DNA from: Pseudomonadota bacterium
Lineage (GTDB): Bacteria > Pseudomonadota > Gammaproteobacteria > Steroidobacterales > Steroidobacteraceae
Reading direction: 5' to 3'
NCBI GenBank assembly: GCA_016720075.1
Contig: JADJXW010000002.1
Span: 248,001 to 312,000 of the forward strand
Length of the DNA stretch: 64,000 bases
The notes beneath the pieces were generated by a model that saw nothing but the letters and a program-made list of their open reading frames with translations, had not been told where the DNA came from and ran no database searches. Positions 22,344 to 32,479 of this stretch are shown in pieces. Positions within the stretch are counted from its first letter, which is position 1; every line of letters begins with the position of its first letter. The position numbers were made by a program, and so were the translations under genes.

Positions 22344-23552
22344 ATGCTCAAGAAGATCCGCGTCAACCAGGCTGCCAAGGGCATGTACATCCAGAAGCTG
22401 GAAGGCTCCTGGATGGACCACAATTTCTGGCGCACGCGGCTTCTCATCGAGGACGACGCCACGCTCGCCCTGCTGCACAACTGCGGCGCCACCGAGGTGT
22501 GGATCGACATCTCCCAGGGTGACGATGTCGGCGAGGATGCAAGCCCCCTGGCGACCCCGCAACCGCCGCCACCGCCGCCCCGTCCCACTGCGGCGCCGAC
22601 CGACAAGCCCCAGGACCTGCGGCAGGAACTGAAGCGGGCGGAACTCATCCGCGAACGTGCTGGCGCCGCCGTGCGCAACATGTTCCACGAGGCCCGCATG
22701 GGCTCGGCCATCGATCCCGACGCCTTCGTCCCCGTGGTGAACGAGATCGTGGATTCGGTGACGCGCCATGGCGATGCGTTGATCAGCCTTTCCCGGTTGA
22801 AGTCCGCCGACGAATACACCTACATGCACTCGGTGGCCGTCTGCGCACTGATGGTGTCGCTCGGCCGCAACCTGAACCTGTCGGAGGAAGACTGTCGCCT
22901 CGCCGGCATGGCCGGGTTGATGCACGACATTGGCAAGGCCGGCACGCCGCTGGAGGTGCTGAACAAGCCCGGCTCCCTCACCGACGAGGAGTTCCAGATC
23001 ATTCGCCGGCACCCCGAGATCGGCGAAGGCATGCTGCGCGAGTCCGGCATGACCAACGAAAAAGTGCTCGATGTGGTGCGCCATCACCACGAACGGATGA
23101 GCGGCAATGGCTATCCCGACCGGCTGCCAGCCGAAAAAATCACGCTGCTGGCGCGCATGGGCGCGGTCACCGATGTATACGACGCCATCACTTCGAACCG
23201 GCCATACAAGGCGGGCTGGGATCCGGCCGAGTCGCTGGCAAAGATGGCCAGCTGGAAGGGACACTTTGACGAAGAGGTCCTGAAGGCCTTCATCAAGAGC
23301 CTGGGCATCTACCCCACCGGATCCCTGGTGCGGCTCTCTTCGGGCCGCCTTGCAGTGGTGGTGGAACAGAACCAGGCCCGCATCACCGCGCCGAAGGTGA
23401 AGGTGTTCTTCTCCACCAACAGCGGCACGCAGCTGCGCCCGCAGCTGCTCGACCTCGCGCAGCCCGGCTGCACCGAGAAGATCCTCGCGCGAGAACCCCG
23501 CGAGAACTGGCCCTTCGAAAACATAGAAGAGCTGTGGCACGACGACGCCTGA
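22344..23552 (+). CDS. HD-GYP domain protein with DUF3391 N-terminus (probable c-di-GMP phosphodiesterase)
   Basis: 402 residues from ATG 22344. The first 95 residues match the DUF3391 domain (KGMYIQKLEGSWMDHNFW) and end in a polyproline linker (PQPPPPPPRP). The HD-GYP domain spans about 135-330: HSVAVCALM, HDIGKAGTP and HHHERMSGNGYPDRLP contain the metal-binding histidines and the HD and GYP motifs. It would hydrolyse c-di-GMP or serve as its receptor. A C-terminal region of about 75 residues follows (LGIYPTGSLVRLSSGRLAVV and on), as in other DUF3391-HD-GYP proteins. A TAGTCT box lies upstream at 22325. It is 54 bases downstream of the Arc-like gene. Confidence 0.93.
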   Translation: MLKKIRVNQAAKGMYIQKLEGSWMDHNFWRTRLLIEDDATLALLHNCGATEVWIDISQGDDVGEDASPLATPQPPPPPPRPTAAPTDKPQDLRQELKRAELIRERAGAAVRNMFHEARMGSAIDPDAFVPVVNEIVDSVTRHGDALISLSRLKSADEYTYMHSVAVCALMVSLGRNLNLSEEDCRLAGMAGLMHDIGKAGTPLEVLNKPGSLTDEEFQIIRRHPEIGEGMLRESGMTNEKVLDVVRHHHERMSGNGYPDRLPAEKITLLARMGAVTDVYDAITSNRPYKAGWDPAESLAKMASWKGHFDEEVLKAFIKSLGIYPTGSLVRLSSGRLAVVVEQNQARITAPKVKVFFSTNSGTQLRPQLLDLAQPGCTEKILAREPRENWPFENIEELWHDDA

Positions 23553-23585
23553 ACTGATCCGCCGCCGCACGCCGACCCCATGCCC

Positions 23586-23616
23586 TAGAATGCCCCCAGA
23601 AGAAGTCTTTTGGGGG
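23586..23616 (+). promoter_or_regulatory. TAGAAT box and long near-perfect inverted repeat covering the ribosome site
   Basis: A -10-like TAGAAT (23586-23591) is followed at once by CCCCCAGAAGA (23593-23603), two bases, and TCTTTTGGGGG (23606-23616), with 10 Watson-Crick pairs and one G-T pair. The GGGGG of the right arm is the only ribosome-site-like sequence before ATG 23624. It could be an operator at the transcription start or, if the transcript begins upstream, an RNA hairpin that hides the ribosome site. Confidence 0.5.
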
Positions 23617-23623
23617 ACTGCGG

Positions 23624-25627
23624 ATGAACATGCGCAACATTCTGGCCGGGGCCGCGTTCCTCGTGGCCGCCCTGCCCGCTTCCTCATGGGCGGCCAACGC
23701 CACGGTACCGGGACGGCTCATCGTCGATCCTCCCACGCTGATCTCGCTGGGCTTCGCCTGGCCCATCGAAGGCGATGACAACCGCAATGCCAGCGTAAAG
23801 ATCGAGTACCGCGCCACGGGTGAGGCACCCTGGCGAACCGGTCTCGACCTGCTGCGCACGCAGCGCGAGGAGATGTTCCTGCGCTATGCCTACAACGTGA
23901 CGCTGCCCAACCAGTTCGCCGGCAGCCTTTTCGATCTGTCCGAAGACACCGAATATGAAGTGCGACTGACGCTCACCGATCCGGACGGGGTGAGCGGCGC
24001 GGCGGTGCAGACGCTGAAGACGCGCACCCGGCCCGAACCGAAGCCTGCCACCGGTGGCCGCGTGTTCCATGTGTATCCGCCCGGCTACAAGGGACCCACC
24101 GAACAGCCCGCCTTCTTTGGTCTGCTGCAGGCCTACTACCAGGGTTCCCTGGGCGGGGACTGGAGCCGCGCCTCCCCGCCGCGCGTGCAGGCCGGCGATG
24201 TGATCAAGGTGCACGCCGGCGTGTACCGCAGCCGCCACGACCACTACTCGCACGAGATCAACTCCGGCTTCACCACCTGCTGCGGCACGCCGTGGGACGG
24301 CACGTACTACCTCACCCAGAAGGGCACCGCCGACAAGCCCATCGCCATCGTTGCCGCGGGGGATGGCGAAGTGATCTTCGACGGCGACGGCAACACCGTG
24401 CTGTTCAACGTGATGGGTTCGCAATACCACTACTTCGAGGGCCTCTCCTTCCGCAACACCGGCACGGTGTTCGAGGCCGGCATGAAGGATATCGCGGGCT
24501 CCACCGGGCTCACGGTGAAGCGCTCGAAGTTCAGCGACATCGGCACGGCCGTGCACTCGGACTGGTCCGGGTCGCGCTACTTCACGCTCATCGACAACGA
24601 CATGCTGGGCCGCGAGTCACTCGACTACGTGTTCACCTGGTACGGCATCGCGCCCTGGGTGAACCGGCTGGACTTCGCCGAGCGCGGCAAGCTGAAGTCC
24701 TTCTATGCGGTTTCGATCTACGGCGGTGGCCACGTGCTGGCGTACAACCGGGTGCGCGGCTTCCACGACGCGCTCGACCACGCCACCTATGGCGCCCCCG
24801 ATGGCTGGCCCGACACGCCCGCCGACCGGCTGCCGGCGGGCATCGACATCTACAACAACGATGTCAACGTGATGCACGACAACTGCTTCGAGACCGATGG
24901 CTCGGTGCGCAACGTGCGCGTGATGCGCAACCGCTGCTTCAATGCCGTGCTGGGCGCCATGAGCCCGCAGCCGGTGTTCGGCGGACCGGTGTATTTCATC
25001 CGCAACGTGGTCTACAACGCCTGGTGGGGGCCTGTGAAAATCCACGGCGAACCCTCCGGCATCTACTACCTGAACAACACCTACGTGGGCGAGTTCCGGC
25101 AGATCATGGCGGCCTCGAACATGCACCTGAGGAACAACCTGATCCTGGGCCAGGGCACGCAGCAGCGGGTGTTCTCGCTCGACACCTATACCAATTACAG
25201 CAGCTCGGACTACAACGGCTTCCGGCCGAACCCCGGGTCGGCGCAGTCGTTCGCGTGGAACTCGCCGCCGTTCTCCGAGGTGCGCAATTTCTATCCCGAG
25301 CGTCGCGCCGAGGGCCTGACGGGTCAGACAGCACCGCTGGTGCAGCGTGCCTTTGCAACCCTGACTGAATACTCAAAGGCCACCGGACAGGACGCGCACA
25401 GCCGACTGGTGGACTACGACGTGTTCGTCAACGCGAAGGCGCCTGACTTCTCGGACCCCACGCATGTGGTGGCCGTGGATTCGGTGGACCTGCAACTGCG
25501 CAAGGGGGCTGTAGCCATCGATGCGGGCACGGTGCTGCCCAACATCACCGATGGCTTCCTGGGCCGCGCGCCAGATCTGGGTGCGTATGAGTTTGGAGTG
25601 CCGCCGCCGCACTACGGCCCGCGCTGA
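23624..25627 (+). CDS. Exported right-handed beta-helix protein
   Basis: 667 residues with a signal peptide ending in SSWA (residue 23). Residues 30-135 form a fibronectin-like beta domain (DPPTLISLGFAWPIEGDDN, EDTEYEVRLTLTDPDG). After residue 150 come parallel beta-helix turns with asparagine ladders and short GNTVLFNV, HYFEGLSFRNTG, VMRNRCFNAV and YLNNTYVGEF repeats. This is the architecture of pectate-lyase-like and polysaccharide-lyase or glycosidase proteins, often acting on or anchored in polysaccharide. No catalytic residues of a named lyase family can be assigned. A hairpin or operator lies at its start. It is convergent with the monooxygenase gene, with six bases between. Confidence 0.82.
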   Translation: MNMRNILAGAAFLVAALPASSWAANATVPGRLIVDPPTLISLGFAWPIEGDDNRNASVKIEYRATGEAPWRTGLDLLRTQREEMFLRYAYNVTLPNQFAGSLFDLSEDTEYEVRLTLTDPDGVSGAAVQTLKTRTRPEPKPATGGRVFHVYPPGYKGPTEQPAFFGLLQAYYQGSLGGDWSRASPPRVQAGDVIKVHAGVYRSRHDHYSHEINSGFTTCCGTPWDGTYYLTQKGTADKPIAIVAAGDGEVIFDGDGNTVLFNVMGSQYHYFEGLSFRNTGTVFEAGMKDIAGSTGLTVKRSKFSDIGTAVHSDWSGSRYFTLIDNDMLGRESLDYVFTWYGIAPWVNRLDFAERGKLKSFYAVSIYGGGHVLAYNRVRGFHDALDHATYGAPDGWPDTPADRLPAGIDIYNNDVNVMHDNCFETDGSVRNVRVMRNRCFNAVLGAMSPQPVFGGPVYFIRNVVYNAWWGPVKIHGEPSGIYYLNNTYVGEFRQIMAASNMHLRNNLILGQGTQQRVFSLDTYTNYSSSDYNGFRPNPGSAQSFAWNSPPFSEVRNFYPERRAEGLTGQTAPLVQRAFATLTEYSKATGQDAHSRLVDYDVFVNAKAPDFSDPTHVVAVDSVDLQLRKGAVAIDAGTVLPNITDGFLGRAPDLGAYEFGVPPPHYGPR

Positions 25628-25633
25628 CCCGGG

Positions 25634-27182
25634 CTAGGCCAGCCAGCGACCCAGGTGGCTGGCGATCGCGGGCGCGTTTTCCAGGGCGGCTCGACAGGCG
25701 ACATAGCCATCGGGCCGGATGAGATAGAGGCGATCGGCGCTCCCTGATCCATAGCGCCGCGCCAGATCCGCGCCTGCCGGCAACAGGTGGGATGCGAGCA
25801 CCGGCGCGAAACGCCGCTGCAACTCGCCGAGTGTGGCGGCAAGCCGCTCCGGCTCGCCGGCGGTTCCAGGGATACCCAGCAATGTGTATCCCGTGCCGCG
25901 AGTGGCGGCAAACAGCCTGCGTCCGTCTGCTAGGTCCGCATCGGGCGCGCGATCACCGGGCAAAGGACCGCCAGCAAGATCGTGCTCGCCTTCCTGATCC
26001 ACCTGCTCGCGATAGTTGTACGAGATACCCGAGCAGCGCCCCACCACGGCCTCCAGGAACTGCGGGTCTGCCATCCGCGAGGTGCGCTCGGCGATGCTCT
26101 TGCCATGCCCCCATGAAGATCTCGTGCAGTGCCGACGCCGCCCATATCACCTGCGAGGCGATGGGCTTGCGTTCGGCCTCGTAGGTTTCGAGCAGGCTCT
26201 CCCGGGCACGGCCCTGCAGCACCAGCGCGAGTTTCCACCCCAGGTTCCATGCATCCTGCAGGCAGCAGTTCATGCCCTGGCCGCCCGAGGTGGAGTGGAC
26301 GTGGGCCGAGTCGCCGGCAAGAAAGACATTGCGGTCACGATACGTGTGCGCCAGGCGCACGCGACTCTCCCACTTCGAATGCCACACCACTTCGCCGATG
26401 CGAACGCCGTCGAAGTGCTGGTCGATGACGCGGCTGAAACCCTGTTGCGGCGTCACTTCCGGTGCGGCGGCCTCGCCGCGATCACTGAGCAGCAGGCGGT
26501 GATACCCGCCGGGCAGTTTCACGATCATCACGAAATGCCCGCGGCCCGTGCAGTAGTGCACGTACTCGTCGGTGTCCGGGAAGTCATGCAGGAAGGCATC
26601 CAGGTTCTGCATGACGGAACCCTTGTAGTCGCTCTCGTCCTGCAGCAGTCGCAGCGAGCGGCGAACGCGCGAGTTGCCGCCATCGCAACCGACGATGAAC
26701 CTGGCGTCGATGGCCTCAATGCTGCCGTCGGCGTGCTGGACGCGGGCCCGGGCGCCACCCTCGACATGCTCCACATCAACCAGTTCCGAGCCCCATTGCG
26801 TAGCCTGGCCGTATTCGTCTAGCAGGAACTCGCGCAACACGTTTTCGGTTTCGTGCTGGCCATGTACGTAGAGTCGCGGATACCGGCAATCGAGCCTGGT
26901 GAAATCCAGGCCAGGCCGCACTTCGCTGCGCCGGCCCGAGTCATCCACGAAATGCAGCACGTAGCCCTTGCTGGGCAATGCCCGCGCCAGATACCGGTCG
27001 ATCAGCCGCTGGTCCAGGCGCTCCATGATCTCGGCGGTGCGCGCATGGATGGTCACGGCACGCGATGTCTGCGCTGCCCGTGGCAGGCGATCGATGGAGC
27101 GCGCCGGCACTCCCCGTCGCGCCAGTTCAAGGTGCAACAGGGTTCCCGCTGCACCGCCCCCGACGATGAGCACAGGAATCAT
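25634..27182 (-). pseudogene. FAD-dependent class A monooxygenase, split by a frameshift
   Basis: Two overlapping frames together make one protein of about 515 residues. The N-terminal part (from ATG 27182) has the dinucleotide motif VGGGAAGTLLHLELARRG, the GCDGGNSRVRRSL (DG) motif and the LAGDSAHVHSTSGGQGMN (GD) motif. The C-terminal part (from within 26074) has the HGKSIAERTSRMADPQFLEAV and thioredoxin-like tail RGTGYTLLGIPGTAG and LIRPDGYVACRA, as in MhpA and PheA/TfdB-type aromatic hydroxylases. The break is at a run of five C (26108-26112): with one base less, IFMG reads straight into HGKSIAERTSR. It may be a true inactivating mutation or a homopolymer sequencing error. The likely role was hydroxylation of an aromatic or polyketide. 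Confidence 0.85.
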
Positions 27183-27229
27183 GTGCGCCAGTGTAGCCCC
27201 GCCGCGGCGCAGCTGCGCCAGAGCCCGGC

Positions 27230-28477
27230 TCAGTGGAAGCCGAGATCACCGCGCGGCGCAGCCCACGGCACGCTCCTTGCACATTTCGCAGGCGATGCCG
27301 GATCAATCAACGTCTCGGCAAAGCCCACTCCAGGCTCCCGGTCGAAACGCAGGTCGCCGAGTATCCAGCCTTCGCCGGTCATCGCCGCGAAGGGCGCCCG
27401 GAGAAAGCTGGCAAGGCGCCGCGTGTCGCAGTTGCTTGCTGCAAGTCGCGCGAGCTCGATCGCATCCATTGAAAACTGGCTCGCCCAGCGCATGCCATCC
27501 CTGGATGGAATCTGCAGCGCCTCGAGTGGAGCCGTTGCCTCTGCGCCGATGCTGCGAGCGCAGGGCCCGCCCGCCTCCGCATCCGCCTTGCCCTGCAACA
27601 GCGAAAGTTGACCCATCCGCGCCAGGTACGTTCCGCCCTCACGCTGCAGCAGCATCACTTCCCAGCACAAAGGGTGAGCCGGCGCGGGAGACAGCACCAG
27701 ATCGAGCGTGGTGGCGCCGGGGAATTGCTCTGCGGCCAGCACGTTCACGCGCCGGGTCACAACGGCCCGTGCGGCCGAGAACACCCCCACCACGGCGGAC
27801 AACAGGCTGATTGCGACCAGGGAAGCAGCACGCGGCGAGAGCCGCCTGCCGGCGAACAGCAGCAGCAGCGCCAGCGCCGGCAGCGTCCACCACACGACGC
27901 CGAAGCGGTGGAATGCCAGCACCGCAATGCAGCCCACGGTGATGACCAGCGCCAGCAGAATCCGCGCGACGCGCGTGCGCAGCGAGAAATACAGCGGCGC
28001 GGTGGCCAGCCAGAACAGCGGTTCGACGATGAATACCGAATCACCGTAGTACCAGCGGTTGTCCCAGGGCCAGAAGGGATGCACGCCGTACTCGTTGAGC
28101 GCGTCCATGCCCAGGTGAAGCATCACGGCCAGCAGCGCCATGGCACCCAGCAGCCCGGCGTCCGGGGCGCGGAAGCGCTGCCCCCGCCAGCGCAGAATTG
28201 CCAGCGTGGCCAGCAGCATCAGCCCGGCCAGCGCCACGCACGCCACCAGCGTATGCGTGTGTCCGCGGTGATCCACCAGGTAGTCAACGGAGTCTCCCGT
28301 GAAGACCTGCATGCTCCAGAGCAGGTCGGCATCCGGAAGGTTGCCGCCGATGACGCCCAGCGCGAGCAAGGTCGTGCGCCTGGCCGGATCCGCCAGGCCG
28401 CCCTGCCGTGCGCGCGTGCAGCGCGCCATGCCCTCGCCGGCAGCAAGGCCGATCAGCGTGTGGGTGAGGTTGTCCAA
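27230..28477 (-). CDS. YdjM/DUF457-type inner-membrane protein (metal-dependent hydrolase family)
   Basis: 415 residues from TTG 28477, accepted because the product begins MDNLTHTLIG, the normal start of this family. Membrane helices are spread through the first 290 residues. Histidines and acids recur in HTLIG, GGNLPDADLL, DHRGHTHTLV and HLGMDALNEYG, a set suited to binding a metal at the membrane face. C-terminal residues beyond 290 form a soluble domain of mixed character. E. coli YdjM is a LexA-regulated membrane protein of poorly known function. The gene follows the serine deaminase by seven bases on the same strand. Confidence 0.86.
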   Translation of the reverse strand: MDNLTHTLIGLAAGEGMARCTRARQGGLADPARRTTLLALGVIGGNLPDADLLWSMQVFTGDSVDYLVDHRGHTHTLVACVALAGLMLLATLAILRWRGQRFRAPDAGLLGAMALLAVMLHLGMDALNEYGVHPFWPWDNRWYYGDSVFIVEPLFWLATAPLYFSLRTRVARILLALVITVGCIAVLAFHRFGVVWWTLPALALLLLFAGRRLSPRAASLVAISLLSAVVGVFSAARAVVTRRVNVLAAEQFPGATTLDLVLSPAPAHPLCWEVMLLQREGGTYLARMGQLSLLQGKADAEAGGPCARSIGAEATAPLEALQIPSRDGMRWASQFSMDAIELARLAASNCDTRRLASFLRAPFAAMTGEGWILGDLRFDREPGVGFAETLIDPASPAKCARSVPWAAPRGDLGFH

Positions 28478-28484
28478 GCCCGGC

Positions 28485-29861
<1,377 letters not shown>

Positions 29862-29881
29862 GAGGTGAGTATAGGTGAGGG

Positions 29882-30568
29882 CTAGTCCGCGCGGCGGATG
29901 CTGATGACCTTCACCGGCTGGGCAAGCATCTGCCCCTTCATGGAGCCATCACCAGCCTGGTCCGACTTGGGCAGGTCCAGCATGCCGCGCAGCACCGGCA
30001 TGCCGTCGGGCACCTTGCCGAAAGCGGCATACCCCACATCTGTCCCTTCGGGCTTGGCATCCAGCGAGGTGAGGTCGCCCAGCACGAAGAAGAAATCCGC
30101 CGTCGCGGTGCCCGGGTCTCGCATGGCCATGGAAATGGCGCCATCGAGATGGGACAGTCCCGTGACCTTGGTGGATTCATGGGCAATGGGCTTGTAGATG
30201 AGCTTGGGATTGCCGCGCAGCCCGGCCTGCATCAGGCCGTACTGGCCATCCTCGCTGATCTTCACCGCGCGATAGAACGTGATGCCGTCGAACCGCTTCG
30301 CGTCCACATACTTCAGGAAATTGGCCACCGTGACCGGCGCGCGGTCTTTCTCGAGCGCGATGCGCACATCGCCGCGCGCGGTATGCAGCACCACATTCAC
30401 CACTGCGTGGACCGGCGCAGGCGCAGACGGCTCGGGTGCCGGCGGCGCGGCAGCCTCTGGCGCAGGCGCAGGCGATTCCTGCGCGAACAGGCAGGCGGGC
30501 GCAAGCAGCAGCGCCGCGAGCAGCATTCGGCGGGGCAGGCAGGCGGGCAATGCGAACCGGGCGTTCAT
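29882..30568 (-). CDS. Peptidyl-prolyl cis-trans isomerase, cyclophilin type, exported
   Basis: 228 residues from ATG 30568, which has a GAGGGAGTGCC ribosome site; the longer frame is rejected. A signal peptide (residues 1-28, ending FAQ) and an Ala/Pro-rich linker to about 50 lead into a cyclophilin domain. The domain has VANFLKYVDAKRFDGITFYR, the QAG motif in LMQAGL, and MAMRDPGTATADFFFVLGD in the place of the usual MA(N/R)xxxPxSxxSQFFI segment. The family catalyses prolyl isomerisation; this copy would act in the periplasm on envelope proteins. The Phe and Gln core positions look preserved but the domain is divergent from PpiA. The gene is divergent from the flavin reductase. Confidence 0.9.
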   Translation of the reverse strand: MNARFALPACLPRRMLLAALLLAPACLFAQESPAPAPEAAAPPAPEPSAPAPVHAVVNVVLHTARGDVRIALEKDRAPVTVANFLKYVDAKRFDGITFYRAVKISEDGQYGLMQAGLRGNPKLIYKPIAHESTKVTGLSHLDGAISMAMRDPGTATADFFFVLGDLTSLDAKPEGTDVGYAAFGKVPDGMPVLRGMLDLPKSDQAGDGSMKGQMLAQPVKVISIRRAD

Positions 30569-30633
30569 CGGCACTCCCTCAAATCGTTCGGGCAAGTATG
30601 GCACGGACCCTGTTCTGCAGGCATGCTGCGGTC

Positions 30634-31128
30634 ATGCCCATTTCCGGCGACAACTACCGACAGATCGGCCGCACGCTCGCCGGCGCGGTATCCGTGGTGA
30701 TGGCCCGCGAGCGCAGTGGCAACGGCATCGTAGGCCTCACGGTATCCTCGCTGGTCACGCTCAGCTTCGATCCGCCGCTGGTCATGTTCGCGATCCAGCA
30801 CGACGCGAACAGCTATCCGGCCATCGTCGCTTGCCGGCACTTCGGCGTGAGCCTGCTGACCGCGAAACAGGCGGATGTCGCGGCGCGCTTCGCTGTCCGG
30901 GGACAGGACAAGCTTGCCGGCACGCAGGTGGAAACCGGGCAGGTGCTTCCGGTTCCGCTGCTCGCGGATTCGCTGGCGCAGATCGAGTGCTCCACCAGCC
31001 AGATCTTCATCAGCGGCGACCACGCCATCGTGGTGGGCCTGGTCGAGGCAGCCCGCACGCGCGACGAGGAACCGCTGCTCTATTTCGGTCGCCGCTACGG
31101 AACGTTCACGGCGCCGCCGGGGTCGTAA
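30634..31128 (+). CDS. Flavin reductase-like domain protein (DIM6/NTAB family)
   Basis: 164 residues from ATG 30634 (MPISGDNYRQIGRTLAGAVSVV). The family hallmark TLAGAVSVVMAR, GLTVSSLVTLSFDPPLVMFA, SYPAIVACRHFGVSLL and a late RRYGTFTAP (in place of the usual FHRGRYR) are present. Members bind FMN and supply reduced flavin to a two-component monooxygenase; none sits beside it, but the frameshifted monooxygenase is 3.5 kb away. It ends seven bases before NhaA. A longer reading from ATG 30598 is possible. Cytoplasmic. Confidence 0.9.
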   Translation: MPISGDNYRQIGRTLAGAVSVVMARERSGNGIVGLTVSSLVTLSFDPPLVMFAIQHDANSYPAIVACRHFGVSLLTAKQADVAARFAVRGQDKLAGTQVETGQVLPVPLLADSLAQIECSTSQIFISGDHAIVVGLVEAARTRDEEPLLYFGRRYGTFTAPPGS

Positions 31129-31135
31129 CCTCGTC

Positions 31136-32479
31136 ATGCGTGACGTTCTGAAACCCCTGCAGGATTTCCTTCGCATGGAATCCGCCGGCGGCCTGCTGCT
31201 GATGGCGGCGGCCTGCCTGGCCATGATCGTGGCCAACTCGCCGCTGGCGCCAGCCTATGGCGCGCTGTTCAACCTGCCCGTCTCGATCCAGTTCGGCAGC
31301 GCCTGGCTTTCGAAGCCCCTGCTGCTGTGGATCAACGATGGCCTGATGGCGGTGTTCTTCCTGCTGGTGGGACTGGAACTCAAGCGTGAGTTCCTGGAGG
31401 GACACCTGTCCTCGGTCCGCCAGGCCGTACTGCCCGCCATCGCCGCGGTCGGCGGCATGGTCGCACCCGCGCTGGTCTACGCCTGGTTCAACCACGACGA
31501 CCCCGAGTCGATGCGCGGCTGGGCGATTCCGGTGGCCACCGACATCGCCTTTGCGCTGGGCGTGCTTTCGCTGCTGGGCAATCGCGTGCCGGTGGCGCTC
31601 AAGGCGCTGCTGCTGAGCCTTGCGATCTTCGACGACCTGGGCGCCGTCATCGTCATCGCGCTGTTCTACACCGACTCTCTTTCCATGCCGTCGCTGCTGG
31701 CAGCGGCCACGCTGATCGCCGCACTGTTCGCGCTGAATCGCGCCGGGGTCACCCGCCCTTCCGCCTACGTGTTGCTCGGCATCGCGCTGTGGATCGCGGT
31801 GCTGAAATCCGGCGTGCACGCCACGCTTGCCGGCGTGGTGCTGGCCATGTTCATCCCGCTGCGCGCGGCGGGCAGCGCCACCTCGACGGCGACCCACCTG
31901 GAGCAGAACCTGCACCCATGGGTCGCTTTCGGCGTACTGCCGCTGTTTGCATTCGCCAATGCCGGGGTTGCGCTGCAGGGTTTTTCGATCGGCAATGCCC
32001 TTGAGGGCGTGCCGCTCGGGATCGCGCTGGGATTGTTCCTGGGCAAGCAGTTGGGCGTGATGTCCTCCATCTGGCTTGCGGTGCAACTGCGACTGGCCGT
32101 GCTGCCAGCCGAAGTGCGCTGGTCGCAGCTGTATGGCATGTCCCTGCTCACGGGCATCGGCTTCACGATGAGCCTGTTCGTGGCCTCGCTGGCATTTCCC
32201 GCCGCGCAGGGAGGAAGCCTGGATCGCCTCGGCGTGCTGCTGGGCAGCCTGGTGTCGGGCGTGGCCGGGTACGCGGTGTTGCGGCTGGCATTGTCGAACC
32301 GACGCGCGGACCCCGCGCCTAGGCGAAGCGCGCTTCCAACTCGGCCACCAGCGGATGCATGCGACGACCACGCGGCCGCACCAGAAACAGCGTCTGCTTC
32401 ACTTCATCGGTGCGCCCGACCACGCGCAGCTGGTAGCGATCGAGCACCTCGGACTCGATCGACGTCGGCACCGCGATGA
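31136..32479 (+). CDS. nhaA: Na+/H+ antiporter NhaA
   Basis: 447 residues from ATG 31136, about 55 longer than E. coli NhaA. Twelve membrane helices are expected. The core ion-binding aspartates are those of ATDIAFALGVLSLLG and LAIFDDLGAVIVIALFYT, and NLHPWVAFGVLPLFAFANAG is also typical. It exchanges sodium for protons in the inner membrane. The family body ends near residue 395 (LRLALSNRRAD). The last 50 residues (RRSALPTRPPADACDD onward) are low complexity and are antisense to the 3' end of nhaR, which suggests that an original stop codon was lost. The following convergent gene codes NhaR, its activator in E. coli. Confidence 0.95.
   Translation: MRDVLKPLQDFLRMESAGGLLLMAAACLAMIVANSPLAPAYGALFNLPVSIQFGSAWLSKPLLLWINDGLMAVFFLLVGLELKREFLEGHLSSVRQAVLPAIAAVGGMVAPALVYAWFNHDDPESMRGWAIPVATDIAFALGVLSLLGNRVPVALKALLLSLAIFDDLGAVIVIALFYTDSLSMPSLLAAATLIAALFALNRAGVTRPSAYVLLGIALWIAVLKSGVHATLAGVVLAMFIPLRAAGSATSTATHLEQNLHPWVAFGVLPLFAFANAGVALQGFSIGNALEGVPLGIALGLFLGKQLGVMSSIWLAVQLRLAVLPAEVRWSQLYGMSLLTGIGFTMSLFVASLAFPAAQGGSLDRLGVLLGSLVSGVAGYAVLRLALSNRRADPAPRRSALPTRPPADACDDHAAAPETASASLHRCARPRAAGSDRAPRTRSTSAPR

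Noticed and set aside
25953..27182. 409-residue open frame read as a complete monooxygenase
   Set aside because: The tail after HEIFMG (about 52 residues) is out of frame relative to the family, and the true C-terminus is found in the next frame from 26110 to 25634.
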